A program made the translations under genes and the position numbers. Under the pieces are notes generated by a model. That model did no database searches and had not been told where the DNA came from. It saw nothing but the letters and a program-made list of their open reading frames with translations. A DNA stretch of 64,000 nt from CAZWRN01 sp964636275 (GTDB lineage Bacteria > Patescibacteriota > Microgenomatia > Daviesbacterales > UBA10151), in assembly GCA_964636275.1 (NCBI GenBank), contig CAZWRN010000001.1:1-64000 (forward strand), given 5' to 3'. Below are positions 16,238-24,838 of this stretch, one piece after another. The first letter of the stretch is position 1; each line of letters begins with the position of its first letter.

Positions 16238-19200
16238 CTAGGTTGTTCCTCCAGCTGCTGCTGTTTGGCTATTGTCTCCGCCGGTACCAGCATTGACCAT
16301 CTCTTCTGGTGCTTGTCCAGTCCCCTGGGCATTTTCAGTCACATTTTCCAACCAATCAGGCAGCGCTTTAGCCTCACCGGCTCCAGCAGGAGGTGGTGTC
16401 TGAGGGGTATTAGGATCGACCGGAGTAGGATTTACCACCGGCGGGGCTTCATCAATAGGTATATTGTTGGGAACAGACGCATTCAGATCGGTAACCGATG
16501 CAGCTGGCTGGGCGGTGGCACTATTTGGATCGACAGGAGCTGTTGGGTCAACTGGCGGTGTCCCCGGAGCAGTCTGGGTATTTTGACCTCCTTGTTTGGT
16601 AAAGGTAAAAGCATCTTTACTGTTATCATAATCAATTAAAATAGTATCCCCTTTGCCAGCTGATCGCTGAATCAAATATATTGCGATCGGGTTTTCAATC
16701 GATCTTTGAATCAGTCTTCTTAAAGGTCGGGCTCCATAAGCCGGATCATACCCCTCTTTAGCCAACTGTCTCAAAGCAGCTTCAGAGATCTGCAGATCGA
16801 TCCCCTGCTCTTTCAGCATCTTTTTGGTAGCATCAATACCCAGTCTGGCTATCTGCATCATATTGTCCTGTGACAAAGGCTCAAAGATGACTACTTCATC
16901 AAAACGGTTGATCAGCTCAGGTCGGAAATGTTTGGTCAGCTCCCCCATAACTATTGAAGACAACTCTTTGAAAACTTTATTCTTCTTTTGGACTTCAGGA
17001 TCGTTTTCATCTTCGCCAGCTACTGCTCCGGCTACGATGGAGTTGGCGGGACCACCGGTTGGGGCAGCAACTACCGGAGGTGTTGTATTCTGTCCAGGTA
17101 CGCCTGGCTGGGTTGGTGCAGCAGGGACTCCGGGGACAGTTACAGCGACTGCCGGCTGAGGACTGTTTGAATCTACCGGTGCAACCGTTTGGGCTGGAGT
17201 ATTTGGACTCACTTGAGGGGTAGCCGGGGTTTGTTGAGGTGGGTTTGGATCAGCTGAAGCAGCTTCTGGAGCGGGAGTTGCAGCAGGAGCACCTGGAGTA
17301 GCTTGAGCAGCCAGCTCGGAAATTGAACCAGGAACAGCATTCAACTCAGCCAGCTTCTGCTGGATCAGCTGTGAACCAATATTTGATGTTGCAATAATAA
17401 CTGTATTTTTAAATGAGATCGTATTCCCTTTGTTGTCAGTCAACCGACCATCTTCGAGTAACTGAAGCAAAATATTAAAAACATCTGGATGGGCTTTTTC
17501 AATCTCGTCCAAAAGGACGATAGAATACGGTTTATTGCGGACCGCTTCGGTCAGCTGTCCCCCCTCTTCATAACCTACATACCCTGGAGGGGCACCGACC
17601 AGCTTGGCAACTTCATGCTTTTCCATGTATTCAGACATATCCAGCCGGATCATGGCATCTTTTTTGCCAAACATGATCTCAGCCAGCACTTTAGCCAGCT
17701 CGGTCTTACCAGTTCCGGTCGGCCCCAGGAATATAAATGAGGCTATTGGTCTTGAGGCTGAGGCGAGTCCTATTCGTCCTCGTCGGATAGCTTCGGCTAC
17801 AGCGGTGACGGCTCTTTCATGGTTGATAAAGCTTTTATGGATGATATCTTCCATATGTAACAGTTTCTCTGATTCTTTCTCGGTTAATTTGGTGATGGGG
17901 ATACCTGTCCAGCGTGAAACGACTTTTTCAATATCAGTCGGCTCCACCACAGGAACACCTGCCTGGTTGGTTTTAACTTCAGTCTTCTTGTAGGCCTGAT
18001 CAGTGCTTACCGGAGAGCCACTTTGTTCATTTTCAGGACTTTGGCCTGTTGTAGAAACATTATTACCTGCTGGATTATTAGGATCAGATGTTGAGGATTC
18101 TACTGCCTGATCTGGTCCTACTGTCGGATCGTTGGCAGGATTGGGTGTTGTGGTCCCCACAGTCACTCCTCCGGCATGGGCCAATTTGACCTCAGCTGCG
18201 GCTTCATCCATCAGATCGATGGCTTTATCTGGTAGAAAACGTTCTCCAACATACCGTTTTGAAAGGTGAACAGCTGCTTTGATCGCCTCATCTGAATACG
18301 CCACTCCATGGTATTTTTCATATTTTGGCTTTAGCACCTCAATCATTTTGACTGCGACTTCTTCGGTCGGTTCGTCACAAATAATCGGCTGGAAACGTCT
18401 TTCAAATGCCCGGTCTTTTTCAAAATTTTTGCGATATTCACTGGTTGTGGTGGCACCTATGATCTGAATCTGTCCTCGGGACAAATATGGTTTGACGATA
18501 TTGGATGCATCAAGCGCCCCATCGGTTGATCCCGCACCCAAAATAGTGTGGATCTCATCAATAAATAAGATAATTTGCCCCTGAGAGGCCATTACTTCTT
18601 TAATAACCCCTTGCAGCCTTTCTTCAAACTCACCCCGATGTGAAGCTCCGGCGATCAAAGATGAGATATCCAGCTGAATGATCCTTTTCCGGGCCAAGTC
18701 TGGGGTGACTTTCCCATCAGCCATCATCTGAGCCAGACCTTCCACCAAAGCTGTTTTACCTACACCAGCCTCACCAATAATAACGGGGTTATTTTTTGTT
18801 CGCCTCAGCAGGATATGCACCATCCGCTCGACCTCTTTATCGCGTCCGGTAACTGGATCCAGCAGACCTTTGCGGGCTTTTTCGGTCAGATCAACACCAT
18901 ATTCTTCAATGACTGATTTTTTACCGGTTTTAAATTCAGTTGATTTGGAAAGCTTTTCTTCAATCTTGGCTTTCTCAACCCCCTCTTTTTTCAAAGGTTC
19001 AGTGATAGCGGTTTGTTTGGAGAAAAATACTAATAAAATATCCTCCGGGCTCAGATACTGCACTTCTCTTTTTTTGGCGTTGGTAAATGCTTCTTCCAGG
19101 ATCTGCTTGGTCTGTTCACCTAGTGTCGGCTCCCCCGCAAAAGTCCCTTGCTTTTCCTGTGCCTGGACGTCTCGTGATAGTTTGGCAACATCAACTTTAA

Positions 19201-19633
19201 AGTCCTGCAGCAGTTTAAAAATATCCCGATCTGAGATTAAAGCTAGAAAGAGCTGTTCAGGCTCAATAAAAGATTGTTTGATTTTTTTAGTTTCTTCATA
19301 GGCGTGTACCAGGACCTGTGAAGCCCGAGGATCCATATGAGACAGGGCGGCTTTTTCCTGTTCTTTGACCGGATCAACTGAAGAGCTGACTACAGAAGAG
19401 TCCTGTTTGGCCTGACTAATAGCCGATCCCATATCTGCTGCCTGAGGCATTCCGGAGTTAGAATTTGTCTGGTCAGCGGAAGGATTTGTTTGGCTACCTG
19501 CAGAATTTTGATCAGCTGGCTGATTTTGTGATGGTTGAGCATTAGGATCAGCCGGAGGCTGATTTCCTTGCCCGTCGGAGCCGTTTGGCGCAGTAGGGTC
19601 AGTATGCTGAAACAGTTGGGTCAGTATGGACAT
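16238..19633 (-). CDS. ClpB/ClpC-type AAA+ ATPase with large disordered inserts
   Basis: 1131 residues. Disordered N-tail (1-85, Pro/Asn/Gln/Ser), a Clp N-domain (about 90-235), AAA domain 1 with Walker A GEAGVGKTALVEGL and Walker B ILFIDEIHTILGAG, and AAA domain 2 with GPTGTGKTELAKVL (about 640) and SIVLLDEIEKAHPD. Two low-complexity inserts are unusual: residues about 490-550 occupy the place of the coiled-coil middle domain, and about 758-880 (Pro/Ala/Gln/Thr-rich) interrupt domain 2 between IATSNIGSQLI and FRPELINRFDEVV. A disordered C-tail follows. No LGF/ClpP-binding loop was identified. It probably unfolds or disaggregates proteins; lying inside the T4SS locus, it might serve substrate handling, which is inference. 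Confidence 0.85.
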   Translation of the reverse strand: MSILTQLFQHTDPTAPNGSDGQGNQPPADPNAQPSQNQPADQNSAGSQTNPSADQTNSNSGMPQAADMGSAISQAKQDSSVVSSSVDPVKEQEKAALSHMDPRASQVLVHAYEETKKIKQSFIEPEQLFLALISDRDIFKLLQDFKVDVAKLSRDVQAQEKQGTFAGEPTLGEQTKQILEEAFTNAKKREVQYLSPEDILLVFFSKQTAITEPLKKEGVEKAKIEEKLSKSTEFKTGKKSVIEEYGVDLTEKARKGLLDPVTGRDKEVERMVHILLRRTKNNPVIIGEAGVGKTALVEGLAQMMADGKVTPDLARKRIIQLDISSLIAGASHRGEFEERLQGVIKEVMASQGQIILFIDEIHTILGAGSTDGALDASNIVKPYLSRGQIQIIGATTTSEYRKNFEKDRAFERRFQPIICDEPTEEVAVKMIEVLKPKYEKYHGVAYSDEAIKAAVHLSKRYVGERFLPDKAIDLMDEAAAEVKLAHAGGVTVGTTTPNPANDPTVGPDQAVESSTSDPNNPAGNNVSTTGQSPENEQSGSPVSTDQAYKKTEVKTNQAGVPVVEPTDIEKVVSRWTGIPITKLTEKESEKLLHMEDIIHKSFINHERAVTAVAEAIRRGRIGLASASRPIASFIFLGPTGTGKTELAKVLAEIMFGKKDAMIRLDMSEYMEKHEVAKLVGAPPGYVGYEEGGQLTEAVRNKPYSIVLLDEIEKAHPDVFNILLQLLEDGRLTDNKGNTISFKNTVIIATSNIGSQLIQQKLAELNAVPGSISELAAQATPGAPAATPAPEAASADPNPPQQTPATPQVSPNTPAQTVAPVDSNSPQPAVAVTVPGVPAAPTQPGVPGQNTTPPVVAAPTGGPANSIVAGAVAGEDENDPEVQKKNKVFKELSSIVMGELTKHFRPELINRFDEVVIFEPLSQDNMMQIARLGIDATKKMLKEQGIDLQISEAALRQLAKEGYDPAYGARPLRRLIQRSIENPIAIYLIQRSAGKGDTILIDYDNSKDAFTFTKQGGQNTQTAPGTPPVDPTAPVDPNSATAQPAASVTDLNASVPNNIPIDEAPPVVNPTPVDPNTPQTPPPAGAGEAKALPDWLENVTENAQGTGQAPEEMVNAGTGGDNSQTAAAGGTT

Positions 19634-19637
19634 AGGC

Positions 19638-19722
19638 AGTAAACAGCTTTTAGCTCCGAGCTGTTAGCTTTTAGTAAGATTGACCGTACTAGAAGCCGGA
19701 AGCTATAACCTAAAAGCTCTTA
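19638..19722. repeat. Palindromic element, family G (AGCTTTTAG words)
   Basis: AGCTTTTAGCTCCGAGCTG on the left matches the reverse complement of GAAGCTATAACCTAAAAGCTC on the right. The same word family sits inside the cobalamin riboswitch (35547-35624) and inside tsaD (62592-62632). Confidence 0.7.
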
Positions 19723-19761
19723 ATACATTATGCAATAGTGTTTTGGAAAATTCTAGTAGTA

Positions 19762-19872
19762 TTAAGTGATAAGTACAGTAGTACAGAAGAGATAAGATTA
19801 AATCTGAAATAGGAATTTGTTTTTTACTTTTTGCTTGTGCCTTTATCCCTTCTGTACTTCTTACTTCCTTGA
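19762..19872. repeat. Palindromic element, family H (GTACAGAAG words)
   Basis: GATAAGTACAGTAGTACAG and the reverse complement of CTTCTGTACTTCTTACTTCC form arms around a 45-nt loop. A second copy is at 61613-61678 before valS. Confidence 0.65.
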
Positions 19873-19891
19873 ACCACCACTGCATTTGCGC

Positions 19892-19897
19892 TAATCT
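19892..19897 (+). promoter_or_regulatory. -10 box of the 19904 pilin operon, leaderless spacing
   Basis: TAATCT ends 6 nt before the GTG at 19904. Confidence 0.45.
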
Positions 19898-19903
19898 GAA
19901 AGA

Positions 19904-21214
19904 GTGTTACAAATTATTTTTCTTTTTATAGTTAGTATTTTTTACTTGTTTCATCCTGCTCCAGCTTTTGCTGCTGATTGTGGACAGGTTTTTTTAGAAC
20001 CGGCAAGTACTATTGCAGGCGATTATTCGGGAAAAATAACAATCTCTACAGCCCAAGATTGTTTTGGTGCCGAAGCAGAATACACCATAATTGCTGCTCC
20101 CAAATCGACCGATGACACTATAAATCTTTTTGGTGATTCCCTCTATGCTGAGCAGGGAATAGTCAAAAATAAGATAAAACCAGATAGCTCGGATCCTAAA
20201 AAAATCATCTCAGCAGAATTTAATTTTAATAGTCGAACTATACCCAAAGATGACACATGGATTATTAAAGTCTGTTTGGCCACCAATTCTGTCAATCGAA
20301 ATTGTACAGCTAAAAAACCAGAAAATACCCTCTTAAGAGCCTCTTTTCAAGTAACTGCTAACAATAAATCCGTTCTTACAAATCCCAGTGGGACTAGTTC
20401 TCCCTCAATCGATTTAACCAATCTTCCGACAATTAATATTGAAAAGCAGCAATGTACTTTTCAGTATGGATCAGCCGAACCAATTTTAATATATGTTCAA
20501 AACACAGTCCCAGGTAAATTTTACAATTGGGAATCTGGAGATAGCTCCGGGACTCTGAATGCTGGTGATGAAGGAGCAATTTATTTTACTATTCCAAATC
20601 CAGATGAACCAAATTCACGAATAAAAACCAGTGGTCCAGGCGAAACTCGTTTTTGTATCGATCAGTTAGAATATAATATGCGAAGGGTCGCAGATAAAAA
20701 CTGTGTCACCCTAAGTTTTACCCCGACTGCGCCTGAGGAATCAAAAAAAGCATGTGATCCTGTCACTCGGGGTCCTAAAAATGAAAAATGCGGGGCTGAT
20801 AAAGTAGCATATTGTGCCAAGCAATCTGGCACCACAATTTGTCCCACCCCCGATAGCTGCGTTTGTTCTAAAGGAGAATGTGTGGCTAAAACAAGACCTG
20901 CTGGTCAGATAGGTACCCAATATGGTTGTAAAGAGAGAGAGATTAAAACAGCTTTGGGCTGTATTCCGATCGATGCAAATCCTTTGATTGCAGGTTTAAT
21001 GAAATATGTGGTCGGTTTATCTGGTGGTATAGCACTATTAATGATGATTTTTGGTTCTTTTCAAATGGTTACTTCTGCTGGGAATGCAGAATCTGTTAAA
21101 AAAGGTCGTGATCAGTTTGTATCCGCGGTGATAGGACTGCTTTTTGTGATTTTTTCAGTTTTGTTAATGCAGATCATCGGCGTTGATATTCTTGGTTTAC
21201 CTGGATTTAGTTAA
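19904..21214 (+). CDS. Large ectodomain fused to a T4SS pilin-like C-terminus
   Basis: 436 residues, GTG start. A cleavable signal peptide (1-23, ending PAFA) precedes a Cys-rich secreted region of about 320 residues with a beta-rich first half and a second half carrying many Cys (KKACDPVTRGPKNEKCGADK and CVCSKGECVA). The last about 80 residues are a pilin-like pair of helices around SFQMVTSAGNAESVKKGRDQ, ending LGLPGFS as in the 97-aa pilin-like protein. The result looks like a pilin carrying a bulky head, perhaps a specialised tip or adhesive subunit. It starts the plus-strand pilin run. Confidence 0.7.
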   Translation: MLQIIFLFIVSIFYLFHPAPAFAADCGQVFLEPASTIAGDYSGKITISTAQDCFGAEAEYTIIAAPKSTDDTINLFGDSLYAEQGIVKNKIKPDSSDPKKIISAEFNFNSRTIPKDDTWIIKVCLATNSVNRNCTAKKPENTLLRASFQVTANNKSVLTNPSGTSSPSIDLTNLPTINIEKQQCTFQYGSAEPILIYVQNTVPGKFYNWESGDSSGTLNAGDEGAIYFTIPNPDEPNSRIKTSGPGETRFCIDQLEYNMRRVADKNCVTLSFTPTAPEESKKACDPVTRGPKNEKCGADKVAYCAKQSGTTICPTPDSCVCSKGECVAKTRPAGQIGTQYGCKEREIKTALGCIPIDANPLIAGLMKYVVGLSGGIALLMMIFGSFQMVTSAGNAESVKKGRDQFVSAVIGLLFVIFSVLLMQIIGVDILGLPGFS

Positions 21215-21255
21215 AACTTTACTTTGACTGGTAAGAGTCTTAAGCTAGATATTGT

Positions 21256-21654
21256 ATGCGACAACTTGCCCTTAATCTCCCCCAATATGGAAAAGTGCCA
21301 GAAACTGGACTGCAGATCGGAAATGGAAATGCCATTCAATCCGATACTCTTGGAGCATTAATTAGTGGTTTTTTAAATCTGACTTTTTATATAGCGATAT
21401 TTCTAGTTTTTATCTGGTTTGTCTGGGGAGCATTTGAATACATACTGGGTGAAGGTAAAAAAGAAAGTATCTTTCAGGCAAGAGAGAAGATGAAATGGGC
21501 ACTAATTGGTTTTGTTATTTTGGTTGCGATGTTTCTGATATCCATGTGGGCACGTACTATTTTTCCATTTATTGATGTCTTTTATAGCACAACCACAGCA
21601 CCTAGCCTGGAGGGTATACAAGGTCCAAACTGTGAGCCGGGAAAGCCTTGTTGA
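21256..21654 (+). CDS. T4SS pilin-like protein, 132 aa
   Basis: Opens MRQLALNLPQ, like MKELALNIPG of the 15739 protein. Two helices (about 35-58 and 76-100) flank WGAFEYILGEGKKESIFQAREK, a divergent version of the pilin signature in which the usual S-G-G-D is L-G-E-G-K. A C-terminal tail with two Cys (GPNCEPGKPC) is unique in the set. It lies 41 nt after the ectodomain-pilin gene. Confidence 0.72.
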   Translation: MRQLALNLPQYGKVPETGLQIGNGNAIQSDTLGALISGFLNLTFYIAIFLVFIWFVWGAFEYILGEGKKESIFQAREKMKWALIGFVILVAMFLISMWARTIFPFIDVFYSTTTAPSLEGIQGPNCEPGKPC

Positions 21655-21660
21655 GCGCAG

Positions 21661-22017
21661 ATGAAGTATATATTTTTAATTATTTTAATGTTGGCTGTAG
21701 TAATTTTCCCAATGCCTGTTCAGGCCGTGGAGCTTAGTTCTATTTATGCATTCGGTAAAATAAAAAGTTTGGGAGAGTTGATTAGTTATATCGTAGATCC
21801 TGCTTTTTGGCTGGCAGGGATGCTGGTTTCATTTTTCTTTTTTTATGCAGCTATAGAAATGATTTACTCGCATGGTGATAAAAATATCATTGCTGCTGCC
21901 AGAGATAAGATGATTCATGCTATGATAGGTTTATTACTTTTGATCGGTTCATTTGTAATCATCAAGTATCTGCCCAATGCGCTTGGACTGGGCCCGCTAG
22001 ATATATTTAACTTTTGA
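21661..22017 (+). CDS. T4SS pilin-like protein, 118 aa
   Basis: Signal peptide (1-22, ending PVQAVE), then two helices (about 45-68 and 85-106) around YAAIEMIYSHGDKNIIAAARDK. The Ser-x-Gly-Asp core of the signature is kept as S-H-G-D. Six nt separate it from the previous gene and 2 nt from the next. Confidence 0.72.
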   Translation: MKYIFLIILMLAVVIFPMPVQAVELSSIYAFGKIKSLGELISYIVDPAFWLAGMLVSFFFFYAAIEMIYSHGDKNIIAAARDKMIHAMIGLLLLIGSFVIIKYLPNALGLGPLDIFNF

Positions 22018-22019
22018 AT

Positions 22020-22355
22020 ATGAAACTTGCACAAACGGTTGGAGATTTAGGAAAAATCACCCCTCCCGATGTTGTTAATAAAATGAATGCTGGTGACCCA
22101 ACAGGGGCTACTGGAGTCAATACCCTCTTAAGTACTGTAGTGAGTCTTTTTTTTGTATTTGCTGGGATAGTATTTGTAATTATGGTGGTTTGGGGTGCGG
22201 TAGATTTTATTATCTCTTTTGGCGAAAAGGACGCAATTGGAAAAGCACGGCAAAAAATCACTTGGGCTATTATTGGAGTCATAATATTATCACTGGTCTT
22301 TGTTTTACTTCGGATTGTTGAGAGGCTGACAGGATTAACATTTATTATTAGCTAA
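22020..22355 (+). CDS. T4SS pilin-like protein, 111 aa
   Basis: Starts MKLAQTVGDLGKITPP, without a clear signal peptide, which recalls the short LALN-type N-termini of two other paralogues. Two helices (about 35-60 and 78-100) flank WGAVDFIISFGEKDAIGKARQK. The stop codon TGA of the preceding gene lies 2 nt upstream, which also shows that TGA is a stop here. Confidence 0.75.
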   Translation: MKLAQTVGDLGKITPPDVVNKMNAGDPTGATGVNTLLSTVVSLFFVFAGIVFVIMVVWGAVDFIISFGEKDAIGKARQKITWAIIGVIILSLVFVLLRIVERLTGLTFIIS

Positions 22356-22356
22356 T

Positions 22357-22812
22357 ATGAAATTATTGATACTAATTGTTTTGACTCTGACCATTTTTGC
22401 CCAGCTGGCTTTGCCTGTCCATTCGGCCGCCCAGATTGGAATCAAACAACCTACTACTGGTGGAGGAATTCAGGTAGGAAAAAACGATGCTGACACTCTC
22501 TTATCCACAGTGATTCGAAATATAATCACCTTTGTTTTTACTTTTGCCAGTGTTGCTTTAGTACTCGTCTTTATGTGGGGATCTGTTGACTGGATTATTT
22601 CTGGGGGTGACAAAGACAAAGTGAGTGCTGCTAGAAAAAAGATCACTGCAGCTATCACGGGCTTTATCATTTTGTCGCTTAGTTTCTTCTTTATAAGTGT
22701 GATTGGTGTGATGTTTGGGATAAATCCATTTCAAGGACTTAAAATCCCCTTTCTTGGGGAAGCTGCAACCATTGGTAATCCGCAACGTCCGACAGGGGGT
22801 AATGTCCAATGA
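22357..22812 (+). CDS. T4SS pilin-like protein, 151 aa
   Basis: Signal peptide (1-23, ending PVHSAA), a short glycine-rich mature N-terminus (IGIKQPTTGGGIQVGKNDAD), two helices (about 50-72 and 88-112) and WGSVDWIISGGDKDKVSAARKK, the canonical signature. The C-tail NPFQGLKIPFLGEA is shared in style with the next two genes. One nt separates it from the previous gene and it overlaps the next by 4 nt (ATGA). Confidence 0.82.
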   Translation: MKLLILIVLTLTIFAQLALPVHSAAQIGIKQPTTGGGIQVGKNDADTLLSTVIRNIITFVFTFASVALVLVFMWGSVDWIISGGDKDKVSAARKKITAAITGFIILSLSFFFISVIGVMFGINPFQGLKIPFLGEAATIGNPQRPTGGNVQ

Positions 22813-23216
22813 AACAAAAAAAGATTATTTTACCCTTTTTATTAGCTCTTCTTATATTTAATCCACTTTCAGCCCAAGCTTTTGATATAACTGTTCCAAA
22901 TACAATAACCCAACCTGTAACAAACTCTCAGGCAGCCAGCCAAGGAGTTGGCTCAATGATCAGCAACGTAATCACATTAATTTTTTCTTTCTCCGGGGTG
23001 GCAGTAGTTTTGTATTTTTTATGGGGAGCCTTTGACTGGATTATGTCTGGAGGTGATAAAGAAAAAGTTGGAAATGCGAGGAAAAAGATGACTACTGCCA
23101 TAATCGGTTTACTTTTACTCTCACTTACTTTCGCAATTATGGGTATCATCAGCCAACTCACATCAGTGAATATATTGGGAGATCTGACACTTCCCCGATT
23201 TGGAGCAAACAACTAG
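22809..23216 (+). CDS. T4SS pilin-like protein, 135 aa
   Basis: Signal peptide (1-23, ending SAQA), two helices (about 48-70 and 88-110) and the signature WGAFDWIMSGGDKEKVGNARKK. The C-tail VNILGDLTLPRFGANN resembles those of neighbouring paralogues. Translationally coupled to the previous gene. Confidence 0.82.
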   Translation: MKQKKIILPFLLALLIFNPLSAQAFDITVPNTITQPVTNSQAASQGVGSMISNVITLIFSFSGVAVVLYFLWGAFDWIMSGGDKEKVGNARKKMTTAIIGLLLLSLTFAIMGIISQLTSVNILGDLTLPRFGANN

Positions 23217-23217
23217 G

Positions 23218-23664
23218 ATGATGAAAATAATAACCATTTTTTTAGCTCTGTCATTATTTATATTCCCGGTATCTGCCTGGGCGCAAACAAACTCTAAACA
23301 AAATAATGCAGGAAGCACCTTTAGAATAAACCAACCGACAGGTTATGGTGTCCAAATTGACGGGACAGCTGACAATATTATTGGCGTTTTGGTCAAAAAT
23401 GCCATAATTCTGATTTTTTCTTTTTCAGCTTTAGGAGTTATTGCCTATTTTTTATGGGGAGCTTTTGACTGGATTGTTTCTGGTGGAGATAAAGAAAAAA
23501 TTAACTCAGCCAGAAAAAAAATGACTCATGCTTTGTTTGGTTTAGCTATTCTTTCATTGTCGTTTGTGATTATTACTGTTGCTGGAGAGATTGTAGGTTT
23601 TAATCCGTTGAAAGAGCTATTATTCCCAGCACTTGGTGATCAATCCTCAACCGTGACTCCTTAA
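23218..23664 (+). CDS. T4SS pilin-like protein, about 148 aa
   Basis: The start is either of two adjacent ATGs at 23218/23221, giving the signal peptide MMKIITIFLALSLFIFPVSA, cleaved at AWAQ. The mature N-terminus (RINQPTGYGVQIDGTADN) resembles that of the 22357 product. Two helices (about 62-84 and 102-124) flank WGAFDWIVSGGDKEKINSARKK. C-tail FNPLKELLFPALG. It closes the tight cluster of five coupled pilin genes. Confidence 0.82.
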   Translation: MMKIITIFLALSLFIFPVSAWAQTNSKQNNAGSTFRINQPTGYGVQIDGTADNIIGVLVKNAIILIFSFSALGVIAYFLWGAFDWIVSGGDKEKINSARKKMTHALFGLAILSLSFVIITVAGEIVGFNPLKELLFPALGDQSSTVTP

Positions 23665-23711
23665 ACTAAGTAATATAACGCCATTTTTTTGCTTTCTAGA
23701 GTATCTTATAG

Positions 23712-23717
23712 TATAAT
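23712..23717 (+). promoter_or_regulatory. Promoter of the repeat-protein gene, leaderless spacing
   Basis: TATAAT ends 6 nt before the ATG at 23724; TTGCTT at 23689-23694 lies 17 nt upstream. Confidence 0.6.
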
Positions 23718-23723
23718 ATAGGC

Positions 23724-24788
23724 ATGTTTAATTCTAGTTTAAATTGCCTAAAAACCTCTCTAACCGGTCTAATTTTGTCCGGAGTTATATTTAGTGTTTT
23801 CGCTTATCCAATCCAGATATCGGCGGATAGTATTACATGGGAACCGGGATACGAAAGTACTTTTGAGAGTGGCTCAACCCCTACCCCAGCCAACCCCCAA
23901 GGTCAAAACTGGATATTTAATCCTATCCGCCAGGTTGGACAAAATACTCAGTTTGGAGGCTATGATCCAATTCGAACTGTCGGCAACAACTCAACATTTA
24001 ATACATATGAGCCGATCAGAACTGTTGGCAATAACTCCACTTTCAATACTTATGAACCGATTCGGACTGTAGGACAGACCACCACTTTTGGCAGTTACGA
24101 ACCAATTCGTGCTGTGGGACAAAATACTCAATTTGGAACCTACGACCCTATTAGACGGGTTGGTCAGGCGACTCGATTTGGGTCCTATGATCCTATTAGA
24201 CAAGTAGGTCAAAATACCTCATTTGGCGCTTACGATCCAATCCGCCAGGTTGGACAGAATACTCAGTTTGGAAATTATGATCCTATCCGCCAGGTTGGAC
24301 AAAATACTCAGTTTGGAAATTATGATCCGATCAGAACTGTCGGACAATCAACCAGTTTTTCAAGCTATGACCCCATCCGCCGTGTAGGTCAAAATACCTC
24401 ATTTGGCGCTTACGATCCAATCCGCCAGGTTGGACAGAATACTCAGTTTGGAAATTATGATCCGATCAAAACTGTGGGACAAAATAACGCAGCGCCGGCT
24501 TACAACCCGATTGTGATACCAAATCTGGAAAACAATCCATATCGATACAATGCTATTCAGGTGCCAAATACTGGTAACTCGGGTGTGACGTACAATCAAC
24601 CGGTGGTTCCAGCTGCTGGAAGCAATAACCCGGCTTACAACCAACCATTAATTCCACCTACTGGAAATAGTTCTACGACTTATAATCAGCCGGTCGTCCC
24701 CACAGCTTCGACACAGCCCCAGGTAATTGTGGTTGATCCTTCAACATATAGTAGTATTCGTGAACTACCTAAAACAGGCCTTCGCTAA
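23724..24788 (+). CDS. Secreted 15-residue-repeat protein ending in LPKTG
   Basis: 354 residues. A signal peptide (about 1-36) is followed by thirteen near-perfect 15-residue repeats of the form [YF]-[DE]-P-I-R-x-V-G-Q-N-T-x-F-G-x, then five decayed units (YNQPVVP type). The protein ends RELPKTGLR: an LPxTG-like pentapeptide without the hydrophobic helix and charged tail a sortase signal needs. The regular aromatic/Pro-Ile/Val-Gly spacing suggests a beta-solenoid or fibre. It lies between pilin genes with its own promoter, so a pilus-associated adhesin or surface fibre is a reasonable guess. No sortase is present in the window. Confidence 0.7.
   Translation: MFNSSLNCLKTSLTGLILSGVIFSVFAYPIQISADSITWEPGYESTFESGSTPTPANPQGQNWIFNPIRQVGQNTQFGGYDPIRTVGNNSTFNTYEPIRTVGNNSTFNTYEPIRTVGQTTTFGSYEPIRAVGQNTQFGTYDPIRRVGQATRFGSYDPIRQVGQNTSFGAYDPIRQVGQNTQFGNYDPIRQVGQNTQFGNYDPIRTVGQSTSFSSYDPIRRVGQNTSFGAYDPIRQVGQNTQFGNYDPIKTVGQNNAAPAYNPIVIPNLENNPYRYNAIQVPNTGNSGVTYNQPVVPAAGSNNPAYNQPLIPPTGNSSTTYNQPVVPTASTQPQVIVVDPSTYSSIRELPKTGLR
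23918..24482 (+). repeat. 45-bp tandem coding repeats
   Basis: About thirteen 45-bp units in frame, the most recent pairs nearly identical in DNA (for instance CCGCCAGGTTGGACAAAATA recurs), indicating ongoing unit duplication. Confidence 0.9.
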
Positions 24789-24798
24789 TCTCGAGGTA

Positions 24799-24828
24799 TT
24801 GACAAGGTTGTTTCTTCATGATTATGAT
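24799..24828 (+). promoter_or_regulatory. Consensus promoter of the 24839 pilin gene
   Basis: TTGACA at 24799-24804 and TATGAT at 24823-24828 are 18 nt apart; the ATG at 24839 follows 10 nt later, so the start point is at or next to the start codon. This decides the start against an upstream in-frame ATG. Confidence 0.7.
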
Positions 24829-24838
24829 TAATTCAATC

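Noticed and set aside
21661..22020. TGA recoded as glycine (code 25), as in some CPR phyla
   Set aside because: TGA ends several genes with the next start directly after or overlapping, and essential proteins such as DnaA and TsaD contain no in-frame TGA.
23918..24482. Regular 45-bp repeats as a CRISPR array
   Set aside because: The units are in frame, without unique spacers, and code for a regular 15-residue peptide within one open gene.
23724..24788. Classical sortase-anchored protein
   Set aside because: LPKTG is followed by only two residues; there is no hydrophobic helix or basic tail in this or another frame.
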